Shown here piece by piece: positions 44,577 to 56,769 of a stretch of 64,000 nt of DNA (positions are counted from its first letter, which is position 1; each line of letters begins with the position of its first letter). The stretch is from contig MU858096.1 in NCBI GenBank assembly GCA_033297075.1, positions 124,001-188,000 of the forward strand. Direction: 5' to 3'. This stretch comes from Rhypophila decipiens (Eukaryota > Ascomycota > Sordariomycetes > Sordariales > Naviculisporaceae). The notes beneath the pieces were generated by a model. The model was not told where the DNA came from. It worked only from the letters and a program-made list of their open reading frames with translations, and made no database searches. A program made the position numbers and the translations under genes.

Positions 44577-46546
44577 TCAGGGTTGCTTCTGCAAAGGACG
44601 TCCGCCTGGAAAAGAAACCAGCCTCACGTTGAACACACCTGGACCCTTTTCTCTCGTTCCATATCCTACTTCCGGACATCTCTTCACTGCTGCTAGCAGC
44701 TGCTTCTCCGTGTGCCAGCCCCTGTTTTCCCCGAGCTCTTCGTTGAGAATCTCGGAAATATCCAAGATGTTTCTCACAGTTCCCCGGCTTGACCTGCCGT
44801 ACTTGACCAGCTCACTTCCCTTTTCAGAATAAATGCAAAGATACAAGCAAATCAGACACCAAAAAAGCTCAAGACCGAGACCAACAGTCGTAATGAAGAA
44901 TGAGAATCCCCATATATATTCACTCTTACCTGTACAGGCTTGGTTCCCTTCAACCCTGAAATCCTCGGTCAATGGTCTGCCTTTATAGCAAAGGCATTCG
45001 CCTAACGGTGTGGCCCACCAAAGACAACTTTTAAAGCCCAGGAACGGTGCTGTGAGATTTATTGTTGCTCCATTATACCATATAGTTGAGTTGTAGGGTA
45101 TGGCCCCAGGTTTATACTGCACTGATTGGTCGAGATGGAAGTCTGAGCGGGCAACTCTCACTGGAGCGTACAGTGATCTGAGTCCTCCCCCTGCATCCCA
45201 TATTGATGCATAGGTGTAGACTGTAAAATCTAGAAGTTGGCTTTGGCGGTCCATTTGGTCTTGTTGGAAACCCAAACGTTGCCATCCTTTGATGACTGTC
45301 GGTAGACCGGCATTTTGTGTTTTGTAGGCCACCTCTTCTGAGCTCTGGTTCACCGTGTAGCTTGTTTCTGGCTCGGTTCTGTCTTTGTCAGGGTTGTTCC
45401 ACCAGATAGCAGTTGTTGTGTTATCTGGGTCTCGTTGGAAAGAACCAGGTATAGCAAAACGGAAACGTTCTAGGAAGTCCTCAACATCAAACTTTGAACG
45501 AGCATCTGGCCGCACTAATCGTCAGTTCTCTCATTTGTGCTTTTTGTGCTTTTTCCACCAATTCCAAGAAAGAAAGGTCATTCCTTACAGGCAAATAAAT
45601 CTTGATACTCCTCAGGCGTTGTTTGACCGTTTGTCTGATAGATATGGTTGTAGTCTATGTTAACCAACGATGTAAAGACATCACCAAAACTCGGTCCCAG
45701 TATCACGCTGTCCATGACACCAAAGAGCTCAGGTCGGTGAGCGTCAGGCAGCCAGCAGAGTCTCAAGTCTGCACTGTCTTTCGTAGCCCATGACTGATCC
45801 GGCATCGGAAAGCTAAGCTCTTGGGAATTTTGATAGCCAGTTGCGGCACTCCAGATAGTTGTAAACAAGAGGATATGTGCAACGGCCATCACCAGTAGGA
45901 GTGTTTTGAGGATTGCTCTCGCGCCTTGGATAACTCGAACCGAGCTGAACAAAGACCATAATGATCCTAGCGAATCAGGCTGGAATAAAAAGGAGAGTAG
46001 GACCGAATAAGGCAGAGCTGAGTGCTCTAGGACCCAGGTGATGGTGCTTGCAGCGACGTGATAAAAGACCCATCCATGGAGCAGACGACCCCCGTGACTG
46101 ACCCCGATATCCCAGCCGAGATCAATAAGCTTGGCCTGGGTGAAAGAAAGGCTCTCGGCCACATGGACATTTATATGAAACCGCGTTTCCGTCGTGGATT
46201 CCAGGTCGGACCTGTCGCAGTCCATCCCATAAGCTGGGGCCGGTCTGTACCACGAATGAAGTACCAACAAGGCGCTAAGAACCAGGCCGGTGTATAGCAA
46301 AGCTACCAGATAGGTCCAGTTGTTTCTACAGAAGGCTTGTAGACCTCTCCTGCCTGAACTGAATGGCTCTTTTGAAGCGGCAAACAGACCGAGTGATGTT
46401 TCGCTGTTGGATGTAAAATCGGGAGAAAGTCGGGATAGTTGTGGTTTAGTTGTTATAGACTCTGAAGTTGTGCTCCAACCGCTCTCGTATTCTAACCAGT
46501 CGCGGTGGCCCAGCGGCGATATCATTGGCGAAGGTGGCCTAGCCAT
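44577..46546 (-). CDS. Multi-pass fungal membrane protein of unknown function
   Basis: Exons 46546-45589 and 45514-44577 flank a 74-nt intron (GTAAGG...TTAG) and encode 631 residues. Four clear hydrophobic segments are seen: one after NNWTYLVALLYTGLVL, one near STITWVLEHSALPYSVLL, one at ILKTLLLVMAVAHILLF and one near the C-terminus, around IWGFSFFITTVGLGLELFW. Long polar loops, probably extracellular, contain several N-x-S/T sites (for example NTTT, NSTIW, NLTAP) and conserved-looking Trp-rich patches. The layout matches a large, lineage-expanded family of fungal membrane proteins with no known role. The start MARPPSPMISP at 46546 is chosen because it gives a short cytosolic tail; in-frame ATGs about 80-90 nt upstream are possible. 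Confidence 0.68.
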
Positions 46547-48390
46547 AATATGGTTTAGGCCAGAATTCGTTGTTCCGTGGGAGAGGTAGTGGAGACGGAA
46601 TGTAAAAAGATTGACAGAGAATACCATTGGTACCATACCATAGTCCAGGTCAGGAAGCTCACCTAGAACAGTCAAGATGGAGCGTGGTTGTATCCCGTAC
46701 CAAGGTAAAGATTCCAGAAGAGAGACCGCGTTCCATTTAACCCAAACTCTCAACAAGGCAAAATAGGCAAACCAAACCGGTGCGGCACAGAGCAGCCTAT
46801 CCAGTACGGAAGAATATGACCGGTGTACCTAAAACTCGTAATACGAACTGAATGGGTTACATTCAGTATATACCCAAGCTGGGTAGAATGCGACAGGGGC
46901 TTTTCTGCAGATTAAGAAGATATGAAAAATCTAGAATTTCCCCAGGTAATATAAAAGCTAATCATGCATATGCAGTTATCTTTCCGGTGCAGTAATTCTT
47001 GTATTATCAGCATAATTAAATCTAGCTGAGGCAGAATTCGTTATTGCTATCAGGCCTTCAAGTTGGTGTCTCATTCCGCCGCACAGATTCAAATCTGGAA
47101 GCTAGGCAGGGCCTTCGCCCACCCATCAACCAAAGATAGCGAAGACAAGGGACACGCATTGCCCCTAAAGACAGTGAGTCGGACCCGATATTTCTGGTGA
47201 TCAGAATTGGAAGAGGTTATGAGACAGAAGTCTATGATGTTCATCTCTTATATACGTACTGAGAGGGTTGCCCATGGAGCAATGCGTTGTGAAACTTGAA
47301 AGTGATCCTAACCCAAAACGAATTTAATTCGTTAAAAGTTCCAAAGTTCAACTTGTCAAGAGACGGAGCGAGATGCCTCTTAAATAGACAGCCGCACGTA
47401 AATTACATTCCGCCAAGGTCAGCTGATCTAACTCAGGTATCTGAAATGCAGCAACCCATTGGCTTGGAGGTGAAGTGAAGCTCTCGCAAGAGTGTCCTCC
47501 AATATCACAGGATCTTGAAAGACTCGGGACCAGTATAAGCAAATATAGAATGCCAAAGGTTCGTGCGTGCTCTGGGTGTATCCTTGGCTGATCCTCCCAA
47601 CAGCCTCATGGGGACTTGGGAAGGTATTAGCTTCATACCAGGTGGCAAGAACTGGACTATGGACTCGGAGAGTTTATTGATGTGCTTAGATGACAAGTGC
47701 AAGCATGAATTCATCAGAACCATCTTGGCTTGGTGTTTCATACATCTTGACTTGTCATGACTCTGTCGTCTCCACTCACACGGTCTTTGGTCCTTTCCGG
47801 TTGAAGGCTGGGAATGATATATGGTGGCAAGAAACATCATGACTCGGAGGAGGAACAAAAATCCCAGATTTCCACTCAACCTGAAACTATCCAAAGGTTA
47901 TGGTTCCGCTGGCATGGAGAGACAGTTCCAAGCATAGGCGGCTAGAGCTTTAACTGTCCCCCAAGTACTGACTTGAGGTAGCTGCTTGAGACTTGGTGTA
48001 AACAAATCTCGTTTTCAGTCAGTGGGCCGCTCGACACAAGGGTTCGTACTCGGATACTGCCGAGGATAATAGCTCCTCGTTTTCGACTGAGTCCTTCTGC
48101 GTTGTTTCTGAGCCCACCCTCACTTCAACTGGCTTGAGTGACACAATAACTACATGTAGTTGGGTGCAGGCCAACCTATCGTTCCAGTCTTTCAGGACAC
48201 CTTATCTTCGTTTCTTCTACCCTCCCTAGTTCCTGGTTTTGTTCTTACTGTCTTTGGCTGGTCCAAATACCTCATAGCAGGTTCACATTCATTGGCCACG
48301 GCAGTTTCAAGCCCTTTCCCTCATCTTTATTCAAGAGCACACTGTCACTCTCTTTCAAGATCCCCCGAGACCTTTTCGTGGTCTCGTGCC
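46547..48390. other. Divergent upstream region (1.8 kb)
   Basis: AT-rich between 46.85 and 47.1 kb, then mixed. It contains the promoters of the membrane-protein gene (-) and the SLAC1-family gene (+). The frame of the latter is open for about 230 nt upstream of its ATG but has no earlier ATG. Nothing else was supported. Confidence 0.55.
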
Positions 48391-49983
48391 ATGTCACTAC
48401 CGCCGAGAGGAACGTCAGCTTATGACTTTAGCGAAGAGTCCCTTCCGTCCAGACTTAGCAATCCCCACCACCGCCGTCAACGATCAGATGTCGCGCCGCC
48501 GCCACCGCCTCCTAGGCGCCGTGCGAGTCACACGCCTAGGCAAACATTTTCTCATTACCAATCCAACTCAGTCGGCTCTGATAGCAGCGAAACTGTGGTG
48601 AGCCCTTCGGTGCGGAACTCGTTTGAGTTTGGCAACCCATCCCCCAACGAACAGAGGAAAAAGTCCATCGCAGACATTACCATTTCGTCTCAGGACAGGC
48701 AACCGAAGCTCGCTCAGCCAACGGACAATGCAGATCTGGATGATCAAGAAAGTCGGTACACGGTTGATCAGGAAGCCCAGCCTTCACAACATGACGGGCA
48801 GATAGCACAGGGCGACAAGACTGAAGATGGCGGTGACCACTCTCACTCGAGGCCCAAGCTGCCTCTCCGGGCACGGCTAGCTCATTTCACCTGGGCTTGG
48901 TACACTCTCGTCATGTCTACTGGGGGACTATCTCTTCTCATCTTTGTCCAACCTCATCAGTTCCCAGGCCTCCGCCAGATTGGCCTCGTCGTCTACATCA
49001 TCAACATCATCCTGTTTGTCCTCGTCAGCTCCGCCATGGTCACCCGATTCTTTCTGCATCCGGGCACGTTCAAGAAGTCTCTCACCCATCAGCGCGAGGG
49101 CTTCTTCTTCCCCACCTTCTTTCTTTCCATCGCGACCATCATCACCTCCACTCAGCGCTACACTATCCGAGCCATGTCGCCCGACGATCCCACGCCGCCT
49201 GGACCGCCGGGCCTTCTGTGGCTCATTCAAGCCGCCTTTTGGGTGTACCTGATCCTGACCATCATCGTGGCCGTCGGACAATACAGCTTCCTTTTCGCCT
49301 CGCACACCTTTTTGCTCACCAACATGATGCCCACTTGGATCTTGCCCATCTTCCCCATCATGCTCTCGGGCACCATCGCCTCTGTCATAGCCGGAACTCA
49401 GCCTCTCTCCCAGTCTCTGCCCATCATCACGGCGGGATTGACATGTCAGGGACTAGGCGTGGCCGTGGCTTTCATGATGTACTCACACATGGTCGGCCGT
49501 CTTATGCAAGCTGGTCTCCCCGATCGCGAGCACCGACCAGGCCTCTTCATGTGCGTGGGTCCACCGGCCTTTACTGCACTGGCATTCATTGGGCTGGCAA
49601 ACTCGTTGCCCAACAACTTTGATCATGACATGGACGGCCTGATGGAGACCAACATGATTCGAACCATGGCCATCATCGGAGCTGGATTCCTGTGGGCGCT
49701 TAGTTTCTGGTGGTTTGGCATTGCCGTCGTGGCGGTTGCGCAGAAGCCTCCCAAGTTCTTTCATCTTGGCTGGTGGGCCTCTGTCTTTCCCAACACGGGT
49801 TTCATCCTGGCCACCATCTCGCTCGGCAAGGAGTTCCAAAATGAGCCCGTCTTGTGGTTTGCCAGCGTCGTCTCCATATTCTTGCTGGGCGCTTATGGTT
49901 TTGTCTTGTACCATCATGTAAGGGCAGTCATTTTCCAGGACATCATGTACCCCGGGAGGGACGAGGATGTCGAAGATCATTGA
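48391..49983 (+). CDS. SLAC1/TDT-family transporter (malate or sulfite efflux type)
   Basis: A single exon of 530 residues. A polar N-terminal tail of about 160 residues, rich in Ser, Pro and charged residues, precedes a membrane domain with about ten hydrophobic segments. The domain opens with the family's ARLAHFTWAWYTLVMSTGG block, in which the Phe-Thr-Trp and Ser-Thr-Gly-Gly signature is typical. A PPAFTALAFIGLAN segment and LGWWASVFPNTGF toward the end also fit. Members include S. pombe Mae1 (malate uptake), yeast Ssu1 (sulfite efflux) and plant SLAC1 anion channels. I cannot tell malate from sulfite by eye, though the WAWYTLVMSTGG form leans to the Mae1-like branch. It acts at the plasma membrane. 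The ATG at 48391 gives MSLPPRGTSAYDF, a plausible cytosolic start. Confidence 0.88.
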   Translation: MSLPPRGTSAYDFSEESLPSRLSNPHHRRQRSDVAPPPPPPRRRASHTPRQTFSHYQSNSVGSDSSETVVSPSVRNSFEFGNPSPNEQRKKSIADITISSQDRQPKLAQPTDNADLDDQESRYTVDQEAQPSQHDGQIAQGDKTEDGGDHSHSRPKLPLRARLAHFTWAWYTLVMSTGGLSLLIFVQPHQFPGLRQIGLVVYIINIILFVLVSSAMVTRFFLHPGTFKKSLTHQREGFFFPTFFLSIATIITSTQRYTIRAMSPDDPTPPGPPGLLWLIQAAFWVYLILTIIVAVGQYSFLFASHTFLLTNMMPTWILPIFPIMLSGTIASVIAGTQPLSQSLPIITAGLTCQGLGVAVAFMMYSHMVGRLMQAGLPDREHRPGLFMCVGPPAFTALAFIGLANSLPNNFDHDMDGLMETNMIRTMAIIGAGFLWALSFWWFGIAVVAVAQKPPKFFHLGWWASVFPNTGFILATISLGKEFQNEPVLWFASVVSIFLLGAYGFVLYHHVRAVIFQDIMYPGRDEDVEDH

Positions 49984-52900
49984 GAAGGGCCTTGTTTGTT
50001 TCTCAATTCTGTACCTAGTCTAGTGCTTCAAGTCACGAGACAGCAAACCGTGCAGTGCCTCGGTTGTTCAAATAGGACCCTGGTGATTGGTCATTGTTCT
50101 TTCTTGCATTCTCTGCCCTTGATGGGCAATCAACTAGACTTTTCTTTTGTTTTCAAGCTCTTCAAACATCCAAGTGCTGGATGAGCGTGTGGACTTCAGT
50201 TACATTTTAGGCAGACAGGCATTCACTACATGTACTGTACGAGTTCAGCTTCAGAGGCGCTCATACTCAGTTACTCATATAATCGCTCTTGATAATTTCA
50301 AGACTGTGATGGCTACATACGTATTATTGGTCTGGATACAAGCATTCGTCTTCCCTATTCAAGTATAACGCCCTATTAATTGCCGATTGTAGGATTAATA
50401 TGCGTGTATCTTGTAATGATTCCAAAGGCTTCCACCGTGGCACCGTGGGGGTGTGTCTCTCGGCCCGCCGCATCCAACTCGCAGCACATAGTTCATTCGG
50501 GTACCATTTTGAGCCAATGTAGATCCGAGACAACTATGAACCAGAACCTCGGTAAACCGGTAGACCTGCATGGAATTTCGCCAAAAGAGTGTTAACGTGA
50601 GTGGCTCAGGGGCACAAGCTTGGATGACAGATCCTTTATAGTCAATTCAGGTAGTAATCTATACCTTTTCCCTTCACTGCTTAGCCTGCTCTGGACTTTT
50701 GATTCCAAACCATTACCGTCTGCCCCGGTGACAACCAATGGGAAGTGCTGAAATATGCGGACGGGACGGACGGGAGCAAGCCAAAACGGCATGCACAGAT
50801 AGGCGTAAAAATTCCATCACAATAGCCATCTCGCATCTGGCGTGACCATGATTACACAGAGGCTATCCGGTTTACGTACGGATACATGCCCGGTCAAGCC
50901 TTCATATATGAACTAGTACAGCTGTCCATCCATGGTAGCTTCCGAGGTGCCTCCGGCCGCCCTGGATATTTTTCCAGTACCATCAGTGATTCTAGGCCAA
51001 GTATCTGCCAGAGGAGCCATATCAACTCTTGGAATGGGACTACATGACTCGCGGTGTTGTACGGATACACTACTGGTATAAGGAACCAAGCTCGGTTACT
51101 AGTCTGGCGATCAGTTAGTCCTTGGCATCCCAGGAGTCGAACTAGGAAGCCGTGAGCGGCAATCTACGGCTGTGCCGCTGTGATGGAACTATGGGCGGGG
51201 TGGGCACTTAATAAGCTTCTGAAAGCATCATCTCCGGGTCAGATCTCGACAAAGGTTCAAACTTCGCACTTTAGAAAAGGAATACAAAATTTGGGTACTC
51301 CGTAGGAGGTTTCTTATCTGTTTAGAGGTGATGAGAAACTGAAAAACTGTGACCACCAGCCTGAATGCCAAGGCTTGCTATGTACGGATGTCATTGATGC
51401 CCGGCCGCAGCTGACAGGGATTCTTGATATCGAGATATAGTCTGTGTAGTATGTACGATGTTGTCGCACAAATGACCTCTCATCGGACCTGGCGGGAGGC
51501 ATATCATCTGTATCATCAATGCAGCTCACGTTTATGAAGGTTGCCAGTGACGCATGCAGTTCCAACCCGCTCTTATCAAATCGTGCAAAATGTCCCCTGT
51601 CTGGTGGGCTAGCACATGGCCTCGACGTCGTTAGCTGCGAGGTTTCCTGTTATTAGTACGTACTACGGGGGCTTTCTATGTTACTCCTCGCTCCTTCAAA
51701 ACGACGTTCGATGCGATCATGTCTACCGAGTGCAACCCTTACTTATATGTAAACAATAGTTCCTCTACGCTATTGCCAAAGAGGGCGCTAGATAGCTGTC
51801 GAGGAGGAACAATGCCACCTTACTAGGGGTGTCTGTCCCGACATCCGGTCTTGGTACGGATCTGGATTTTCTCGACCCTGTAGGTGCTCATCGTTAAGCC
51901 GTCCATATAGCGTGTAAAACTTTCTCCATGGCCCCATTCTAAGGTTATATCATTCGCCTAGATCTCTTCTCTCGCCACTAGGCCCTCGTATTAAACAGCG
52001 GCTAGCGTAATCTAAGCCCACCCGTCTTATTACTGGCTAACTCCGTACAACCGACTTCTAAAGATTGCTGTCACTCCGTACTCGGTCCAGTCCCCTATCC
52101 AAATTCCAAGACACTACCAGGTGCTTACCGAGTGTTCTCGTGGAGACTTTCTTGCCATGCAGCGGTAAGAATGCGGCACATGGCAAGTCCTGCAGCATGC
52201 GAATAGCAAGAAAATATCCATCGAATCGCACCATGTGAGGCATGAGGTTCCTTATCTTGCCTGCCTCTTGGCGAAAATGTAACGAGAAGGCGCAATCGCC
52301 AGGACCCTGGTTCTCATACCTTGCTCTCCGTAGTACTGGACCCCACCCGTTGACTGACATTCTCGAGGAAAGTTTGGAACACAGCATCCCGGGGCTTGAC
52401 ATGATATCGTCTGCGGCGGTGGTTCAAGGATCGGAGTCAAGGCTTTGCGATGCCGCTCCTAACCTGAAGCACAAAGGATGCCATCGACTGAAGACTGCAG
52501 GGGCTTCAAGTCTTGGGCACGCTCGGCAGTCTCTAAAGTGCTCTACATGGACTGGAATCAACCTCATTTTGACCGGGTGGGCCTCGGCGAGAGATTCCAC
52601 CATCCACAAGATACCAATGCTCATAAAGGGAAAGTGGCATGGACGGCATTGAGTCCTCAGGGGTGTGATGTACGTGACTAAGAGACCCACGGCTGTTCTG
52701 CGAATCTTGGAACAAACGAGTATCACTTGTCCATCCTTCGGACCTTCGGTTTCTTGGGCGGTCATGGGGCCCAGGGGTCCGTATCAAGTATCATCCGTAG
52801 CGTAAACCTGCATTGTGGTCTTTGATAAATCCTTCAAGGTGTTCTCCAAGATAGGATAGCCGATTGTGCTAGCTCAGGCCCTTGGGCGATGGGATCATGG

Positions 52901-53156
52901 CCATATAATGTCTGCTCTGCCCTTCATGACCCTGCCCACAACGAAGATACGAACCGCTCATCTCTCCTCTGTGGCCCATCCTATATCTCCTATCTGTCGT
53001 GGCCTTGACCAGCCCCGAAAGTCCACTACCCCCTGCTCCGCGTGGTCCGCTCCCTTTTGCTAAGCCCGCCTGGTTTAAAACTAGCACATCTTCCACCTCT
53101 CGAGTATCATCCCCAGTCGCCTTTCTTCCATTCCGCAGCAAACAACGCAAACGAAC
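49984..53156. other. 3.2-kb gene-poor region
   Basis: No frame longer than about 136 codons looks coding. A tRNA-like stretch near 51.12-51.19 kb fails the cloverleaf test. The final 300 bases hold the terpene-cyclase promoter. No terminal repeats were recognised. Confidence 0.5.
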
Positions 53157-54973
53157 ATGGTTCTCCTAGAATCGAAGCTGGCCGTGGTGGGCTACCCAGA
53201 CGCCCCGTTATTCAACAAGCAGACCCACGCTTCCAGTAACAAGATTGCCCCGTCTCGCCCATGCAACACCTATTCCAGCTCACCGCCGACTGTCAAGAAG
53301 CCACCCAGGGCCATCATATTTGACCTCGGCGACGTTCTCTTCCAGTGGTCAGCCAGAACAACCACCACGATCCCTGCTCGCAAGCTGAGGGACATTCTCT
53401 CAACATCCATCTGGCATAGCTACGAGCGCGGCGAGATCAGCCGGGACGAGTGCTTTGAACAAAGCGCCCAAAGGTTCTCCCTGGAGGCGCACGAGATAGC
53501 TGAGGCATTCACCCAAGCGCGTGCCTCGGTCCAGCCCGACCATGACATTGTTGCCTTCCTCAAGGAGCTCAAGGCGGACCCGGCAGTCGAGGTCTATGCC
53601 ATGTCCAACATTGGACAAGAAGACTATGAGGACGTCTTGGAAGGCAGGCCAGAGGGAGACCCCATGTGGTTGCCCGGACTCTTTGACAACGTCTTCAGCT
53701 CAGCCGGTGCTGGCCATCGCAAGCCAGAGCGCGCCTTTTACCAGCAGGTACTGGACCAAATTGGCCATGTTGGCCAAGATGTCATGTTCATTGACGACAA
53801 GGAAGAGAACATACGTGCTGCGCGGGGGCTTGGCATCCATGGGGTCGTCTTCAAGAACGGCCAAGCCACGGTGGACATGTTGAAGGCCATCCTCTATAGT
53901 CCTGTCGGCCAGGGCTGGAGGTATGTCTACCAAAACGCCAACACGTGCAACTCAAAGACGGAGACTGGAGTTGCCTTTGCCGATACCTTTGCAAAGCTGC
54001 TTACAGCCGACACGTTGCAAGACCAGTGAGTCGTGTGTATGGGACCAACGATGTGGGCGGTTTCTAACCAAGCCCGCTTCTTAGGACTCTTATCAACCTT
54101 AGTTGGGGGACAGGAGAAACCTGGAACTTCTTTGCAGGTAAATACAACCATGAAAGATTCAAAAACAGGAGAGAGGCAAGACTGACAACACGCTGGAACC
54201 AGATGGAGACGTGCCGGCCCTTGTTCCCGGCGGTGTTTTCCCCGATGACCTCGACACCACATCTCTTGCTTTGCAAGTCCTGCCGCCGTCGAGAGATGGT
54301 CTTGTTACGTCCGTTCTCGACAGGATGGCTGCATGTGCCAATGCTGATGGCACTTTCATGGTAAGCAGGCTCCTGGTTGTGTTAGCACAATTGTGTCAAG
54401 ATCAGGGCTGAGAAAAATCAGACGTACTTTGACCCCGAAAGAATCCGCATCGACCCCATTGTCAGCGCCAACATCTTGGGCTGCTTCTACTCCTTCTCAC
54501 GGGGTCATCTCTTTCCCAAGACATTGGATATGGTGCACGAATTTATCCGGGGCCGATCATATCTTCCTAACGGAACCAAGTACTATCCCTCCCCTGACGT
54601 CTGCTTGTTCTTCCTCAGCCGTCTCCTCGACGCACCACCCGAGAATGATAGCACTGGCCTGCGACAGAGATTGGCCCCGCTGCTGGCCACCCAAGTCCGG
54701 GAGCGGATCCAGGCGAGCTTGATGGGAGGGGACCAGAGCCGAGGAACTGCGTTGGATATCGCATGTCGAATTCTCTCATCTGCTCAGGTTGGGATTCCGA
54801 CAAGGGACTATGAGCATGAGCGACGGGCGTTGCTTGAACTGCAGGCGGGAGATGGGTCCTGGGAGACGGGCTGGATATATCAGTACGGATCTACTGGCAT
54901 CAAGATTGGGAACACAGCGGTGACCACGGCCATAGCGGTCAAGGCACTTCAAGTCATGTCTGAGACTGATTAG
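53157..54973 (+). CDS. HAD-type terpene cyclase (drimane-synthase-like)
   Basis: Four exons, 53157-54025, 54085-54137, 54203-54360 and 54422-54973, encode 543 residues; the introns are 60, 65 and 61 nt. The N-terminal half is a haloacid-dehalogenase domain: motif I is FDLGDV (Asp56), motif II is MSN (Ser150), Lys189 lies in GHRKPE and motif IV is FIDDKEEN (Asp213/214). The second motif-I Asp is Gly, as in some active HAD phosphatases. The C-terminal half resembles a class II terpene-cyclase beta domain with DDLDTTS (322-328), whose DxDTT acid starts protonation-driven cyclisation. Fusions of this kind cyclise farnesyl diphosphate to drimane-type sesquiterpenes and remove the phosphates with the HAD half; the exact product cannot be read. 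The DxDTT motif lies in exon 3 and is in frame only with the splices given. The BBE-like oxidase gene ends 128 bp away, convergent. Confidence 0.85.
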
Positions 54974-55101
54974 ATTCTATAACTTCTGCTACAAAGCACA
55001 TTAAAAATGCAACGTATAATATATATGAATGAGAAAATGCATTGGGTATCAAACCGAGAGAAGCCACCTGTTTGAATTCCTTGATCCTTCCTGTTGATGT
55101 C

Positions 55102-56769
55102 CTAAACAACCCGGACACTCTGAGGATTATGGAACAGGTCCGCCGGATCAAAGCGCTTCTTGAGAGACTGAAGCTTGGGCAGATTTGGCCCCCAGTATTG
55201 CTGTTGTCCGTCTGTGAGGGCCGGGTCGACGTAACCAGCATATGCGCCATATGCGCCCGGGACGGCGGCCTGAAGCTGACTGTGGAAGCCGGTAAGGAAG
55301 TCTCTTGTCTTTCCCTGCAGTGGTAGGCCGACAGCATACGACTGGTAGAAGAGGATCTTGTCGCGGTGTGAGTAGGAAGTCGCATCCATGGGCACGTCCA
55401 TCATGGCGCCGCCGGTAGCGTCAAAGATGATAAACCAGATCAGTGTTCCCTTGTCCTGCTTGTCTGTCCACTCGAAAATCTCCTTGACCTTGTTGGCGGG
55501 GATCATTTGGTCGGGCTTGAAGGCTAGACTCTTGGAGTAGAATGGTGTCGCCAGTTTGGAGAGATACAGCGCCTCATTCTGGCCATCCACTGCAAGCGCG
55601 GTAAGCCAGTCGTTGGTCACAATGCTGAGCTTTCCACCGCTGGGGAACCTGGTGGCAATGCCCGTGGCTTTGAATTCGGCCTCGGAGCCGTAAAAGGTGC
55701 CCGTGATGATGGCGCCAAAAGGATACATGATGAACTCGGTCCCGAATCTGCGGTCCAGCTTCGGGTCTGAAATCAAGTCTTGCCATTTCGAGTAGACAGG
55801 GGCGATGTCGGCCTGGCTGCCAAAGTTCAACGAATACGAGTATTGGACGATCTCGCCTGGTTCTGCATGTGTCCTGAACTTGAACTCGGTAATCACACCG
55901 AATCCAGCTGCTGAACCCCTGAGAGCCTGTAGAGAACATGTTAGCACCTGTTGTCATATCCTGTTGTGCGGAGCCGAAAGTCATACCCAGAAGAGATCCG
56001 GGTTCTCATTCTGACTTGCTCGTTGGATCTTGCCATCTGCCGTGACAACTTCAACCTCAAGGACATGATCCAAACAAGACCCCCACATCCTGGACATTGG
56101 CCCCAACCCGCCCTAGACTGACGTTAGACTCGGGGTTCCAGAGGAAATTGCGACTTTTTTTAGGGCTCACAATAGTTGCATGACCACCCGTTCCAACATC
56201 AGGGCAGACTCCATGTGCCATGGCGCGTTTCCCAGCATCGTGCATCTTGGTCGTCACCTCGCCCAGCCGTGTCCCTGCCCCGACAGTTGCTTCCCATGTC
56301 GCGTTGTCCATGTGGAAGTGTTGAAAGTTGACCATGTCGATGGCAACGGCACCATCGGTACCACCGAGGCCTGAATTAAGAAAACAGTCCAGTCAGAATC
56401 AAGATCGTTCTAGTCATTAGCAGTCCAATGGAATATCGTACCATAGTTTCTGTCAGAACGAAATGTTAGTCATACGTGCGGCACACGAAAGGCAAGAAAA
56501 CAAATGGGACAGAGTGCTTACGCGTAGGAGTGCCCTCCAGACTTGGCCTGGACCTTGACGTTATTGGCCGAGGCGCATTTAACAATACCCGAGATATCTT
56601 GGGCATTATCAGGGCGAACGACGGCGGCGGGTGTAACCTGGACATCGAGGTTGTATGGTTTGACCCATTGGATCTGGTACAGTGGATTATTGGGGAATCC
56701 TGCAAAGTTGGGCCTGCCGTTGCCAACAGCGCTGATACACTGCTCGAGTGCGCTTGGATTGTTGCCCAT
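55102..56769 (-). CDS. Berberine-bridge-enzyme-like FAD oxidase
   Basis: Five exons, 56769-56522, 56449-56442 (8 nt), 56370-56171, 56112-55987 and 55926-55102, encode 468 residues; the introns are 72, 71, 58 and 60 nt. The FAD-binding PP-loop domain holds VKVQAKSGGHSYA with His80, and AHGVCPDVGTGGH with Cys141. These are the two residues that attach FAD in bicovalent oxidases such as glucooligosaccharide oxidase. GGLGPMSRMWGSCLDHVLEVEVV and the C-terminal FHNPQSV BBE segment follow. No signal peptide is seen, so the enzyme is probably intracellular; such forms often oxidise secondary metabolites. Its position next to a terpene cyclase suggests a tailoring role, which is inference. The 8-nt micro-exon supplies three conserved residues (Asn-Tyr-Gly region) between SYA and LGGTDG, and without it the frame breaks. 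Confidence 0.9.

Noticed and set aside
51115..51195. tRNA-like stretch on the minus strand containing TAGTTCGACTCCTGGGA
   Set aside because: The T-loop sequence TTCGACT is present, but the flanking T-stem has mismatches at two central pairs and no acceptable acceptor and anticodon stems could be folded. At best a decayed tRNA.
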